Below are positions 52,249 through 61,588 of a stretch of 64,000 nucleotides of DNA, one piece after another. Source of the DNA: Chryseobacterium gotjawalense (GTDB lineage: Bacteria; Bacteroidota; Bacteroidia; Flavobacteriales; Weeksellaceae). The notes beneath the pieces are model-generated. The model searched no databases. It was not told the origin of the DNA and saw only the letters and a program-made list of their open reading frames with translations. Each line of letters opens with the position of its first letter. Position 1 is the first letter of the stretch. Made by a program: the position numbers and the translations under genes. The stretch is from the NCBI RefSeq assembly GCF_030012525.1, contig NZ_CP124855.1, positions 1,240,001-1,304,000 of the forward strand, given 5' to 3'.

Positions 52249-52611
52249 ATGAACGAAAGCAACAGACAAAGAAAAGTCGCCCAAATTATACAGGAAGATT
52301 TAGCGGAAAATTTCCGTAAACAAGCCTCAGAAAGCAAACAGTCATTTTTAATCTCCGTTTCTGATGTAAAAGTAACGGCCGATTTGAGTATTGCAAAAGT
52401 TTACCTGAGCATTTTTCCGCCAGAGTTCCGTAAAGATATTATGAAGGAAATTTTGGTCAACAAAGCAACTTACCGAAACTTCCTCGGGAAGCAAATGGGC
52501 AAACAGGTCCGGATTATTCCGGAACTGAATTTCTACCTGGACACCACTTTAGATGACGTAGAAAAAATTGAAAAAGAATTGAGAGGCGAAGGTGATAATC
52601 CAATCCTTTAA
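52249..52611 (+). CDS. rbfA: Ribosome-binding factor A
   Basis: A 120-residue KH-like protein needed for 16S rRNA maturation and cold adaptation. MNESNRQRKVAQIIQEDLAE is the usual N-terminus, VTADLSIAKVYLSIFPPEF is the central strand-helix pair, and LNFYLDTTLDDVEKIEK the end. ATG at 52249 follows the promoter box directly. The permease gene starts 24 bases downstream, probably co-transcribed. Confidence 0.94.
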   Translation: MNESNRQRKVAQIIQEDLAENFRKQASESKQSFLISVSDVKVTADLSIAKVYLSIFPPEFRKDIMKEILVNKATYRNFLGKQMGKQVRIIPELNFYLDTTLDDVEKIEKELRGEGDNPIL

Positions 52612-52635
52612 TCTGTTATAAATCGTTATTTTCTT

Positions 52636-53847
52636 TTGAAAAACACTTCATTTTATATCGCTACCCGCTATCTTCTGGCAAAAAAAGGAAGTACGGCCGT
52701 CACTTTTATTACGTGGCTGGCTGCAGTGGCGATGATGGTTGCAGTGGCCGCGATGTTTATCATCATCTCCGTTTTCTCGGGTTTAGAGGAACTCAACCAG
52801 GATTTAATTGCGAATGTGCACGCCGATATTACCATTAAAAGCAATACAGGAAAAGTGCTGCCCAATATCGACAATGCAACGAAAATCATCGGACAAAATA
52901 AAAGCATTGCCCATTTCTCAAAAGTGATTGAAGAGAAGGCTTATATCCGTTTTCGCGAAAATGGGGATATCGCCAATTTGCGTGGGGTGGATTCGGCCTA
53001 TATTTTTGTAAACCCCATTAATCAAAATATTTTCTACGGTAACTATCCGAGTTTTAAATATTCAAACGAGGTGTTGATGGAAAACAAACTCAACAACCGC
53101 CTGACGATTCCCGTTGGTGAAGCTGCCGATTATGCCACGATTCTGATGCCCAAGCCGGGGACGGGAATGATCAGTAAAGAAGAAGATATTTTCACCAAAA
53201 GAGAAATTATAGTTTCGGGTATTTTTCCCGGAAATGATCAGCTTGACAATACCATTATTTCACCGATTGAACTTGCGAGGGAACTTTTGAACTTGCCGAA
53301 AAACTCCGCCTATCAGATCGTTATTAAACTAAAGGACGCTGATAAAGCAGATGAGGTTAAAGAACAGCTTTCGAAATTACTCGGAACGGACTATGACCTG
53401 AAAACCAAGAAAGAAGAAAATGCGGCTTTCTGGAAGATGATCAACACTGAAAAACTCTTTATCTATTTGATTTTCGCTCTGGTTATTTTCATTACCACTT
53501 TCAATTTGGCAGGAGCGATTATTATTTTACAATTAGATAAAAAAGAACAGGCGAAATCGCTTATTTCTTTGGGAATGAATTTCAAATCGCTGCGAAACAT
53601 CTATTTCTATACTGGACTTTTAATTGTCTTTTTCGGGATTATTTGCGGATTGATTTTGGGAACTGCGATCTGTTATATACAGATCAATACCGGTTTCTTT
53701 AAAGCAGGCGCGAATACCGATTTGGCTTTTCCGGTTCGAATTAACACCCTAAACTATTTCATCGTCAGCGCCACTGCCGGAATCTTTGGACTCATGATTG
53801 CATGGCTTTTCTCGAAGGTGAACAAAAGGCATTTTAAAACCAGTTAA
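52636..53847 (+). CDS. FtsX/LolE-like ABC transporter permease
   Basis: A 403-residue FtsX-fold permease of the LolC/LolE group. One N-terminal helix (WLAAVAMMVAVAAMFIIISV), a large periplasmic domain (about 55-275) and three C-terminal helices (LFALVIFITTFNLAGAIIIL). LolCDE releases lipoproteins from the inner membrane; its ATPase LolD is not encoded here. The start is TTG at 52636: no ATG exists between the upstream in-frame stop and the conserved YIATRYLLAKKGS start. Linkage to rbfA is seen in flavobacteria. Confidence 0.9.
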   Translation: MKNTSFYIATRYLLAKKGSTAVTFITWLAAVAMMVAVAAMFIIISVFSGLEELNQDLIANVHADITIKSNTGKVLPNIDNATKIIGQNKSIAHFSKVIEEKAYIRFRENGDIANLRGVDSAYIFVNPINQNIFYGNYPSFKYSNEVLMENKLNNRLTIPVGEAADYATILMPKPGTGMISKEEDIFTKREIIVSGIFPGNDQLDNTIISPIELARELLNLPKNSAYQIVIKLKDADKADEVKEQLSKLLGTDYDLKTKKEENAAFWKMINTEKLFIYLIFALVIFITTFNLAGAIIILQLDKKEQAKSLISLGMNFKSLRNIYFYTGLLIVFFGIICGLILGTAICYIQINTGFFKAGANTDLAFPVRINTLNYFIVSATAGIFGLMIAWLFSKVNKRHFKTS

Positions 53848-53864
53848 AACAGCATTAAAAACCG

Positions 53865-54317
53865 ATGTCCCATCATTTTTTTGTATTTTTAAAAATGAAA
53901 TTCGATGTTGACACTGGAAAAACCATTCCATACAGCGCTACAAAAACGACAACTACCATTACAGGAATTAACATTTCCGGGAATATCGAAATCAGTTTAG
54001 TAAATTCAAATTCCAACAGAATTGCAATTGATGATATGAAATGGACTTGCTATTCAGACTTAGCTACCAATGAGAATACAGTTTTTAAATCTAATTTTAC
54101 AATTTATCCAAATCCCGTAAAAAATGGAGAATTGAATATCAGTGGTAAAGATTTAACAAATATTCCAACCGCTCAGATTTTTGATTACAGTGGAAAATTA
54201 GTGCAAACGATTTCTCAACCTTTCAAAAACTCAGGTAAAATTACTTTGAAAAACTTGCCAAAAGGTATTTACATTTTGAAAGCAGGAAACAGCACTGCGA
54301 AATTTATTATTGAATAA
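53865..54317 (+). pseudogene. C-terminal fragment of a T9SS-secreted protein
   Basis: A 150-codon frame. The last 75 residues form a type A T9SS sorting domain (FTIYPNPVKNGELNISG, IFDYSGKLVQTI, LKNLPKGIYILKAG and IE end). Ahead of it lies a strand-rich stretch (TTTITGINISGNIEISLVNS, RIAIDDMKWTCYS) like the end of secreted nuclease or lamin-tail proteins. No signal peptide is present, so the first part of the gene has been lost; it begins immediately after the permease stop. T9SS needs a Sec signal, hence unlikely to function. Confidence 0.7.
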
Positions 54318-54364
54318 TTTCAGAACTCCTGTTTTAAATAAAGACCGGTTTTTAACCCCATTAT

Positions 54365-54393
54365 GGTCGGAAGATTTTTCTTCCGGCCTTTTT
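54365..54393 (+). terminator. Terminator after the T9SS fragment
   Basis: GGTCGGAAG (54365-54373) pairs with CTTCCGGCC (54380-54388), one G-T pair, loop of 6, then five T. Confidence 0.88.
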
Positions 54394-54515
54394 ATTTGCA
54401 AGAATGCAGACCCAAAAAATAGCAGCCATTTATTCTTTTTATAACAGGCGTTTTCTCGGTTTCTCCCCCTCCTAAAACAGATTGATTTCATAGCACTATT
54501 TTTTTATTTTAAACC

Positions 54516-54598
54516 ATGAGATTTCTCATACTCAGCAACTTATGAGAAATCTCATAAGATATTATTATTACCAAAACTGAATTTCATTTTACCTTTGT
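54516..54598 (+). promoter_or_regulatory. Double palindromic operator and promoter of the OMP-MFS-M20 operon
   Basis: ATGAGATTTCTCAT (54516-54529) and ATGAGAAATCTCAT (54542-54555) are each 6-2-6 palindromes and together form a 15-bp perfect inverted repeat with a 10-base loop; their centres are 26 bases apart. A -7 box TACCTTTG at 54591-54598 follows, about 29 bases before the first ATG (54627). The sites lie around -50 to -90, an activator-like or looping position. No regulator gene is adjacent. Confidence 0.65.
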
Positions 54599-54626
54599 GG
54601 TAGTTTTAAAAAAGACCTTTTCAGCA

Positions 54627-55427
54627 ATGAAGTTAAACATCTTAATCCTTTTTTCAATTCTGTTTTTAAGTATAAATGTGACTGCACAGGAATCCGTGAA
54701 CACCAAACTCGACAAAGATTCAGTCATCGCCAGCCAAACTACGGTGGAATTCCACTCAAGAATAGAAAGTATGCACCGCTGGCGTGGAAATGCATCCTCT
54801 GACCGCCCGACAATTACCGGAACTTTAAAAGTTAATCTCGACAAAAACAAAAAATGGCAGGCCGGAATTTGGGGCGCAAGTGCAATTGCCGACGAAACCT
54901 CGGGAGTTCACTATAAAGAAATTGATTACTTCGTGGTTTATCAGCCCAATGCCAGGTTTTCTGTGGGAATCTGGGATCAGTTCCCGATGAAAAACCAGGT
55001 AAATCCGAATATTTTCGATTATGGAAACTCTTCTACCAAACATTATATCGACCTTGAAATGATTTATTACTTCGGCGATCAGTTTCCGCTCCGTTTACAA
55101 ACAGATATTGCGTTGTACGGAAACGACTTTCAAACTGATGAATTCGGCAATAAAACACGGTTGTATTCCACTTACATTGAAGGGCTTTACCGTTTAATTA
55201 ACACTCCGAAAATGCGCTTCGGGCCTTTTGTCGGTGTTGGAATGTCTTTTAAAGGGAACACCATGGAATATGGTGACGGCAAAGGAAATTTCGATGTGGT
55301 AAATGTTGGCGTCATGGCAGTAAGAAAGGTAAAGGTTTCGAACTGGCAGTTTCCGGTAACCGGCGTAGTTTTCTGGAATCCTTCGCAAAAAATCGCACGT
55401 TTTCAGATCAGTGCAAATCTGTTTTAA
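54627..55427 (+). CDS. Putative outer-membrane beta-barrel protein
   Basis: A 266-residue secreted protein with a cleavable signal (MKLNILILFSILFLSINVTA, then QES). The mature part is a chain of amphipathic strands, ends in F as outer-membrane proteins do (RFQISANLF), and has HRWRGNASSDRPTI after the linker, a region like that of TorF-like porins. The ATG at 54627 is preferred since an earlier frame start is inside the promoter box. The next gene is a related protein. Confidence 0.75.
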   Translation: MKLNILILFSILFLSINVTAQESVNTKLDKDSVIASQTTVEFHSRIESMHRWRGNASSDRPTITGTLKVNLDKNKKWQAGIWGASAIADETSGVHYKEIDYFVVYQPNARFSVGIWDQFPMKNQVNPNIFDYGNSSTKHYIDLEMIYYFGDQFPLRLQTDIALYGNDFQTDEFGNKTRLYSTYIEGLYRLINTPKMRFGPFVGVGMSFKGNTMEYGDGKGNFDVVNVGVMAVRKVKVSNWQFPVTGVVFWNPSQKIARFQISANLF

Positions 55428-55550
55428 GAAATATTTAATACCATAAAACTCACATGCTGCCAAAAAATCCGTAATTTCATATAGAATTTTCTTTCAGGAA
55501 AATTTCAGACGGATCAGGGCAGAGTGAGCTTTCATTAATAATTTATTCAA

Positions 55551-56315
55551 ATGAAAAAGTTACTCCTTTTGATATTGGCGGTCTTCGTCAGTGGTTTCTG
55601 TTTTGCTCAGCAGACAGAATCCGATACGATAAGAACAACTGAAACCGTGGGCAATCCCATGAAAATAAGTTTAAGCGCAACCTACGTTACGCAGCACTAT
55701 TGGCGTGGAATTGGGCGCGGAAAACTCTTCGGTGATGCACCTTCTTTTGAACCTCAGCTGACTTTCGTAAAAAACAGATGGACTTTCGGGGTTTCCGCCG
55801 GCGCTTCTTTCGACAATATTTACAAAACCGTGCTGCCTTTCGTTATTTACAGCGTAACACCGGAATTTTCGGTAGCGGTACAGGACATTTATTCTCCCGG
55901 AACCAATTTCTGGAATTCGAAACCCTTTGATTATAATATAGCCACTTCCAAACATTTTGTGGATTATTACATGATTTACCGTTTTAAGAAATTTCCTTTA
56001 CAGCTCAAATGGACAAGCATCGTTCTGGGTAAAGATGCCAATGCAGACGGCAAAAGAAATTTTTCTACGTATGCGGAGGTTTCTTCAGGATTTAAAATCA
56101 ACAGATGGCAGGTCGACGGATATGTTGGCGCTACGCCATGGAAAGGGCTTTACGCCCAAAAAGCCGGCATCAACAATCTTGAAGCGAAGATTCAATATAA
56201 TTTCGTTATTCATAAAAATGTGCCGTTCCCGGTTTTTGTGAAACTCGCCCACAACCCTATTTCAAATATGTCACACATTGTGGGTGGCTGCACCGTGAAT
56301 TTAACGTTAAAATAA
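55551..56315 (+). CDS. Putative outer-membrane beta-barrel protein (paralogue)
   Basis: A 254-residue protein with signal peptide (LLLLILAVFVSGFCFAQQ). It shares with its neighbour the order QHYWRGIGRGK, KHFVDYYMIYRF and STYAEV, giving distant similarity over the whole length. Predicted strands alternate, as in TorF-like porins. A role in letting a substrate of the downstream MFS transporters cross the outer membrane fits the context but is inference. It ends NLTLK instead of an aromatic residue. Confidence 0.75.
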   Translation: MKKLLLLILAVFVSGFCFAQQTESDTIRTTETVGNPMKISLSATYVTQHYWRGIGRGKLFGDAPSFEPQLTFVKNRWTFGVSAGASFDNIYKTVLPFVIYSVTPEFSVAVQDIYSPGTNFWNSKPFDYNIATSKHFVDYYMIYRFKKFPLQLKWTSIVLGKDANADGKRNFSTYAEVSSGFKINRWQVDGYVGATPWKGLYAQKAGINNLEAKIQYNFVIHKNVPFPVFVKLAHNPISNMSHIVGGCTVNLTLK

Positions 56316-56327
56316 ACAGCTCCGGGT

Positions 56328-57782
56328 ATGAAAAACACGCTGATCAACCAAGGCAACGACAGAATTCTTACAGGATTTATTCTTGCTGTTCTCACGTTTT
56401 GGCTTTTTGCCAATTCGATGATGAATATTGGTCCTATCATGAGCAAAGAGTTGGGCGTAGCTGCCAACACGATCAACATCGCGGTATCGCTCGCTGCCTT
56501 GTTTGCGGGTATATTTATTGTGGTTTTGGGAGGTCTGGCAGATAGTATTGGACGTGCAAAAATCCTCAGATTAGGACTTTATTTAAGTGTGGTCGGTTCA
56601 CTGTTCATTGCGCTGATTCCTTCCGGAAAATTTGCTGAACCGCTTTTATTAACCGGCCGTGCCTTACAGGGGCTTTCTGCGGCCTGCATCATGCCGACGA
56701 GTTTAGGTTTGCTGAAGATTCTTTGGGAAGGCTCTGCACAGCAGCGCGCCATCAGCTTCTGGAGTATGGGAACATTCGGTGGTTCCGGACTTTCTGCGCT
56801 TTTTGCAGGAATTGTTGCTACGAATTTGGGCTGGAGATGGATTTTTGTATTCTCTGTCATCGTGGCCGTGATTGCCTTATATCTGCTAAAAAACCTTCCG
56901 GAAAGCAAAAAAGAATCTTCCGGAAAATACAGACCCGACTGGGCCGGAATCCTTATTTTTCTGGTTTCAATGATTTGTCTTGAACTTTTCATTACCAAAG
57001 GCGCCACTTTCGGTTGGTTAAGTGTCACTTCAATACTTCTGATTTTAGGGGCGATGATCACTTTCATCATTTTCTACTATTATGAAAAGCGGTCTTCAAA
57101 CCACTTTTTCGATTTGAGTTTATTTAAAAATAAAGTGTTTTCCGGAGCCATCATCTGTAATTTTTTGATGAATGCTGCGGCGGGAATCGTCATTGTGGCT
57201 TTAACTTTAATGCAGACTGCTGCCAATTACAGCGCACAGAAAGCAGGTTTGCTGACATTAGGATATGCCGTTTCGGTCATCCTTTTTATCAGAACCGGCG
57301 AACGTTTAATGCGTAAAATCGGAGCAAGAAAACCGATGGTTTGGGGTTCGCTCATTGTGGCTTTGGCAACCATTCTTTTGATGCAGACCCACGTGATGGT
57401 AGGAACGTACAGAATCCTGGCCCTTGTTGCCTTCACCTTATTCGGAACAGGATTGGCGTTTTTTGCCACTCCGGCGACTACAGCGGCGCTTTCGAATCTG
57501 CCCGCCGAACAGTCCGGAGCAGGAGCCGGAATTTTCAAAATGGCTTCATCGCTCGGTGCAGGGTTCGGCATTGCAATTTCAGCAGGAATTTTCACTGCCG
57601 TTTCGAAATCTACTGATGCACTGGAATGGTTCCCCAATATATTTTCAGGAAGACAGGACAATATCAACTTCCGGCTGGCGGCCATTCTGGCACTGACTTC
57701 GGTTCTGCTGTTTGCACTTCTTTCAGCAGTTGTAGCCGGTTTTAAAATTCCGAAAGACGGAGGAAAAATAATCAATAAATAA
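56328..57782 (+). CDS. MFS transporter, DHA2-like 14-helix type (first)
   Basis: A 484-residue major facilitator protein with about 14 helices. The loop motif GGLADSIGRAKIL (motif A) and GRALQGLSAACIMPTSLGLL (motif C region) mark the DHA2-like drug/solute group. Twelve bases after the second OMP gene and 18 before its paralogue. Could import or export; the operon with an amidohydrolase suggests uptake of an acyl-amino acid or release of product. Confidence 0.88.
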   Translation: MKNTLINQGNDRILTGFILAVLTFWLFANSMMNIGPIMSKELGVAANTINIAVSLAALFAGIFIVVLGGLADSIGRAKILRLGLYLSVVGSLFIALIPSGKFAEPLLLTGRALQGLSAACIMPTSLGLLKILWEGSAQQRAISFWSMGTFGGSGLSALFAGIVATNLGWRWIFVFSVIVAVIALYLLKNLPESKKESSGKYRPDWAGILIFLVSMICLELFITKGATFGWLSVTSILLILGAMITFIIFYYYEKRSSNHFFDLSLFKNKVFSGAIICNFLMNAAAGIVIVALTLMQTAANYSAQKAGLLTLGYAVSVILFIRTGERLMRKIGARKPMVWGSLIVALATILLMQTHVMVGTYRILALVAFTLFGTGLAFFATPATTAALSNLPAEQSGAGAGIFKMASSLGAGFGIAISAGIFTAVSKSTDALEWFPNIFSGRQDNINFRLAAILALTSVLLFALLSAVVAGFKIPKDGGKIINK

Positions 57783-57800
57783 TAATTTAAAAACAATAGT

Positions 57801-59270
57801 ATGCAAAATTCAACAGTACAGCAAGCTTACAAAGGTAACGACCGTTTGCTTTATGGAATTATCTTAGGGGTTTTGGCCTTCTGGTTATTCGCACAAACTA
57901 CCCTTAACATTAACGTAGGAATGGCGAAAGACCTTGGAATGGAGCAAAACATGATGAATATCGCGGTATCAATCACCTCCTTATTTTCCGGTATCTTCAT
58001 TGTCGTTTTAGGAGGTTTGGCCGACAGAATCGGCCGTGTGAAAATGATACAGATCGGTTTCATTTTCAGTATTATCGGTTCCGCGATGGTGGCTTTAACA
58101 CCGAGCGGAGCGCTGGCAACTCCTGTTTTAATGACAGGCAGAATCTTTCAGGGACTTTCAGGCGCCGCGCTGATGCCTGCAAGTTTAGCTTTGGTAAAAG
58201 CATATTGGGACGGTGCCGCAAGACAGCGGGCAGTAAGTTTATGGTCTATCGGTTCCTGGGGAGGCTCCGGTTTCTGTGCACTTTTCGGCGGTTTGGTAGC
58301 ATCCAATCTGGGTTGGAGATACATTTTCTGGGCTACCGTGGTGATCTCTATTATCGGTTTCCTGATGGTAAAAGGAACACCCGAAAGTAAAGGCGAGACC
58401 AAAGGGGATTATAAATTTGACCTTGCCGGTGTGATTACTTTTATGCTTTCCATCATCGGATTGCAGATCTTCCTGAGTAAAGGAAGTTCTTTTGGATGGA
58501 CCAGTGGAATTTCATTGGGTTTATTTGCAGCGTTCGCTGTTTTTGGTTTCATTTTCTATAAACTTGAATCTAAAAACATCAGTGCATTTGTGGATTTCAA
58601 ACTTTTCAAAAATTCTACTTACACCGGTGCAACCATCTCCAATTTTCTTTTGAATGCCACTGCCGGCATCCTGATTGTTTCACTTTCATTAGTTCAGTTA
58701 GGCGCCGGATTAACTTCACAGGAATCTGGGTTGCTAACATTAGGTTACGCCATCGCAATTGTCGCGTTTATCAGGGTGGGTGAAAAACTTCTTCAAAGGT
58801 TTGGAGCCAGAAAACCCATGATTTGGGGTTGTCTAATCGTGGGTGTTTCCATTATTTTACTGATGCAAACACAGTTGATGACAGAAACTTATAAAATTTT
58901 GGCAGTGGTATCTTACACGCTCTTTGGATTAGGATTGGCCTTTTATGCAACGCCTTCTACGGATGCAGCTTTATCCAATCTTCCCGAAGATCAAGCCGGG
59001 GCAGGCTCCGGAATCTATAAAATGGCATCTTCATTAGGAGTTGCATTGGGAGTAGCGATTTCCGCTGCAATTTTCACGGCTTTAAGCGGAAGCAACGATT
59101 CTATTAAATGGATGGACGGACTGCTCACTTTTGTGGGAAGACAGGATAATCTCGCTATAAGACAGGGAGCAATGATTGCATTGGGAGTGAATTTAATTAT
59201 GGTTGTTTTGGCCATCATTTCTATTGTACTTACCGTTCCAAAACACAGCAAAGAGCCACTATTAAAATAA
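57801..59270 (+). CDS. MFS transporter, DHA2-like 14-helix type (second)
   Basis: A 489-residue paralogue of the preceding transporter; segments GGLADRIGRVKMIQIG, GRIFQGLSGAALMPASLALV and EDQAGAGSGIYKMASSLG align with those of its neighbour at corresponding positions. Similarity is high along the entire length, so the two arose by tandem duplication and have diverged. Two MFS proteins could form a heteromeric or two-substrate system. The M20 gene follows by 44 bases. Confidence 0.88.
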   Translation: MQNSTVQQAYKGNDRLLYGIILGVLAFWLFAQTTLNINVGMAKDLGMEQNMMNIAVSITSLFSGIFIVVLGGLADRIGRVKMIQIGFIFSIIGSAMVALTPSGALATPVLMTGRIFQGLSGAALMPASLALVKAYWDGAARQRAVSLWSIGSWGGSGFCALFGGLVASNLGWRYIFWATVVISIIGFLMVKGTPESKGETKGDYKFDLAGVITFMLSIIGLQIFLSKGSSFGWTSGISLGLFAAFAVFGFIFYKLESKNISAFVDFKLFKNSTYTGATISNFLLNATAGILIVSLSLVQLGAGLTSQESGLLTLGYAIAIVAFIRVGEKLLQRFGARKPMIWGCLIVGVSIILLMQTQLMTETYKILAVVSYTLFGLGLAFYATPSTDAALSNLPEDQAGAGSGIYKMASSLGVALGVAISAAIFTALSGSNDSIKWMDGLLTFVGRQDNLAIRQGAMIALGVNLIMVVLAIISIVLTVPKHSKEPLLK

Positions 59271-59314
59271 AAATGTTGTTAGGTAGAATAATTAATATTT
59301 AAAAATCTATTAAA

Positions 59315-60478
59315 ATGAGCACAGAAGTTTTAGAAAAAATTAAATCAGGACAGGAAACCTTGACTTCCTGGATGAACCACATGCATGAAACGCCTGAACT
59401 GGCGATGACAGAAACGAATACCTCCAAATTTATTGCAGACCGACTCCGCGAAATCGGCGGTTGGGAAATTGTAGAAGGAGTGGGTAAAACCGGTATCGTA
59501 GCCACCATGAAAGTGGGCGACGGCAACAAATCAATCGGTTTACGCGCAGACTTCGACGCACTGCCGATTCAGGAAGACAATTCGTTGCCTTATAAAAGTA
59601 CCATTCCCGGAAAAGCCCACCTTTGCGGGCACGACGGTCATACAACGATGCTTTTGGGTGCTGCAAAATATTTGTCAGAAACCAAAAATTTCAACGGAAC
59701 CGTGCGGCTCTTCTTCCAGCCTGGCGAAGAAACCATGGAAGGTGCTCCTGCAATGATTGCAGACGGTCTTTTTGAAAAATTCCCTGTGGATTCTGTTTAC
59801 GGAATGCATAATATGCCCGGATTGGAATTGGGTAAATTTTACTTTAACACCGGGAAATTTATGGCGGCAGTGGACAACTGGGAAATTGAGATTACGGGAA
59901 AAGGAAGTCACGGTTCTATGCCGGAATTGGGCATTGACCCAATCGTTTGCGGCTCTGCTTTGGTCATGGCATTACAAACTATCGTGTCAAGAAATCTTTC
60001 GCCGTGGCACAATTCTGTGGTGAATGTCGGGTCGTTTCAGTCTGGACTTGCAGGAAATGCAGTCCCACAAAATGCAATCCTGCGTTTAAGCATCCGAAAT
60101 ATGGATCCTGACGACAGAAAAATGGTTCTGGATAAAGTGAGAAAAATCACCAAAGCACAGGCCGACTCTTTTAACTGCAAAGTGGAGATCCGGGAAGGAA
60201 TTCCTGGAACAGTGCTCGTCAATTCTGAGGAAGAAACGCATTGGGCAGCGAATGTAGCGAAGGAAACTTTTGGTTCAGATCGTGTGTTTACCAATGCTAA
60301 GCCGTATATGGGAAGTGAAGACTTTGCCTTTATGCTCGAGAAAGAGAAAGGAAATTACTGTATGGTAGGAAACGGCGATACTTTTATGGTTCACCACCCT
60401 CAATATGTCTTCAACCAGGAATTATTACCTGTCGGAGCGAGATATTGGGTAGCGTTGGTAGAAAACTATCTGAAATAA
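59315..60478 (+). CDS. M20 family amidohydrolase (N-acyl amino acid/hippurate hydrolase-like)
   Basis: A 387-residue M20D metallohydrolase. Metal ligands are in HLCGHDGHTT, FFQPGEET (catalytic Glu), GSEDFAFML and the C-terminal MVHHPQYVFNQE. The dimerisation domain (about 180-290) carries GKGSHGSMPELGIDP. No signal peptide, so cytoplasmic. It likely frees an amino acid from an acyl or aromatic conjugate brought in by the operon's porins and MFS proteins. The same family as the gene at 10979; the two differ in length and are not near-identical. Confidence 0.9.
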   Translation: MSTEVLEKIKSGQETLTSWMNHMHETPELAMTETNTSKFIADRLREIGGWEIVEGVGKTGIVATMKVGDGNKSIGLRADFDALPIQEDNSLPYKSTIPGKAHLCGHDGHTTMLLGAAKYLSETKNFNGTVRLFFQPGEETMEGAPAMIADGLFEKFPVDSVYGMHNMPGLELGKFYFNTGKFMAAVDNWEIEITGKGSHGSMPELGIDPIVCGSALVMALQTIVSRNLSPWHNSVVNVGSFQSGLAGNAVPQNAILRLSIRNMDPDDRKMVLDKVRKITKAQADSFNCKVEIREGIPGTVLVNSEEETHWAANVAKETFGSDRVFTNAKPYMGSEDFAFMLEKEKGNYCMVGNGDTFMVHHPQYVFNQELLPVGARYWVALVENYLK

Positions 60479-60519
60479 ATTCAGGATTTTTTTCAGAGAA
60501 TCACTTTAAAAAAGTTGCA

Positions 60520-60549
60520 ATGGCCGGAATGTTTTTTCCGGCCATTTTT
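60520..60549 (+). terminator. Terminator of the OMP-MFS-M20 operon
   Basis: ATGGCCGGAA (60520-60529) pairs with TTCCGGCCAT (60536-60545) perfectly, loop of 6, then TTTTT. Closes the five-gene operon. Confidence 0.92.
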
Positions 60550-60705
60550 GTAATCCCTTAGTGATTCCGATGTACCGATTTTTTCGTAAATTAGTATCAC
60601 GAAAACACTATTCATTTGATATTGAACAGTTTGAAATCCAACACCTGCTTAGTTTATGCAGCGTAAACTCACCATTTAACAATTATTTCGGGAAAAGTTA
60701 CCATC

Positions 60706-61584
60706 ATGAAGAATAAAGCTGAACGCATCCTCATCACCAAATCTTCAGGACAGAAAGTGCCATTCAATGTCGGGAAACTAAAAAAATCCCTGTTAAGAGC
60801 CGGCGCCAGTGATTTTGAGGCGGAGGAAGTGATTAATGAAGTAATCTCGCTGCTGGTTGAAGGCATGTCGACGGGCAAAATCCATAAAGTTGCCTTCCGT
60901 TTACTAAAAAATGTTTCCCGTCCGGTCGCCGCGAGGTATAAACTAAAACAGGGACTGCTGGAATTGGGTCCTTCCGGATTTCCATTCGAACGGTATGTCG
61001 CTGAACTTTTACAGGTGCAGGAATACAAAACCCAGGTTGGAGTTTTTCTTCAGGGACATTGCGTTACCCATGAAGTGGATATCACTGCCGAAAAAGAAGA
61101 CCATCACATCATGATTGAATGTAAATTTCATAACCGACCCGGTTATGTATGCGACATCAAAATACCACTGTATATCCATTCAAGATTTCGCGATGTGGCC
61201 ACTTCAAAGAATATTGCAACGGGTCAGCCTGAAAAATTTGATCAGGGATGGGTCATCACCAATACGCGCTTTTCGGAAGATGCCGCACAGTACGCAAAAT
61301 GTATGGGAATGCAGCTGGTCGGCTGGGATTACCCAAAAAATAACGCGCTGAAAGACTGGATAGACCGTTCCGGGCTTCACCCTGTTACCTCATTAACCTC
61401 ACTCACCCAAAAAGAAAAACAACAGTTGCTGGACGATAAAATCGTGCTGTGCAAAAGCATCGTGAACAACCGCGAACTTCTTGAACATATTGGAGTGAGA
61501 CCTCCACGTCTTCAAAAAGTGCAGGCCGAATGCACCGCATTGTGTGAACCATTTCCCATGACAGTCAACTCCATTAAAACGTAA
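60706..61584 (+). CDS. ATP-cone and restriction-endonuclease-fold protein
   Basis: A 292-residue protein in three parts. Residues about 6-85 form an ATP-cone (VPFNVGKLKKSLLRAGAS, ARYKLKQGLLELG), a nucleotide-sensing domain known from ribonucleotide reductase and NrdR. Residues about 95-215 form a PD-(D/E)xK nuclease fold of Mrr type: FERYVAELL, VDITAEKED with Asp125 and IECK with Glu138 and Lys140, then QGWVITNTRFSEDA. Residues about 225-285 look like a helical, possibly DNA-binding segment. It may be a nuclease gated by ATP/dATP. The MBL gene begins 4 bases after its stop, so the two are co-expressed. Confidence 0.82.
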   Translation: MKNKAERILITKSSGQKVPFNVGKLKKSLLRAGASDFEAEEVINEVISLLVEGMSTGKIHKVAFRLLKNVSRPVAARYKLKQGLLELGPSGFPFERYVAELLQVQEYKTQVGVFLQGHCVTHEVDITAEKEDHHIMIECKFHNRPGYVCDIKIPLYIHSRFRDVATSKNIATGQPEKFDQGWVITNTRFSEDAAQYAKCMGMQLVGWDYPKNNALKDWIDRSGLHPVTSLTSLTQKEKQQLLDDKIVLCKSIVNNRELLEHIGVRPPRLQKVQAECTALCEPFPMTVNSIKT

Positions 61585-61588
61585 AATC

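Noticed and set aside
57227..57796. Minus-strand frame of 189 codons
   Set aside because: Antisense to the first DHA2-like MFS gene; no domain and low-complexity Ala/Pro/Lys content.
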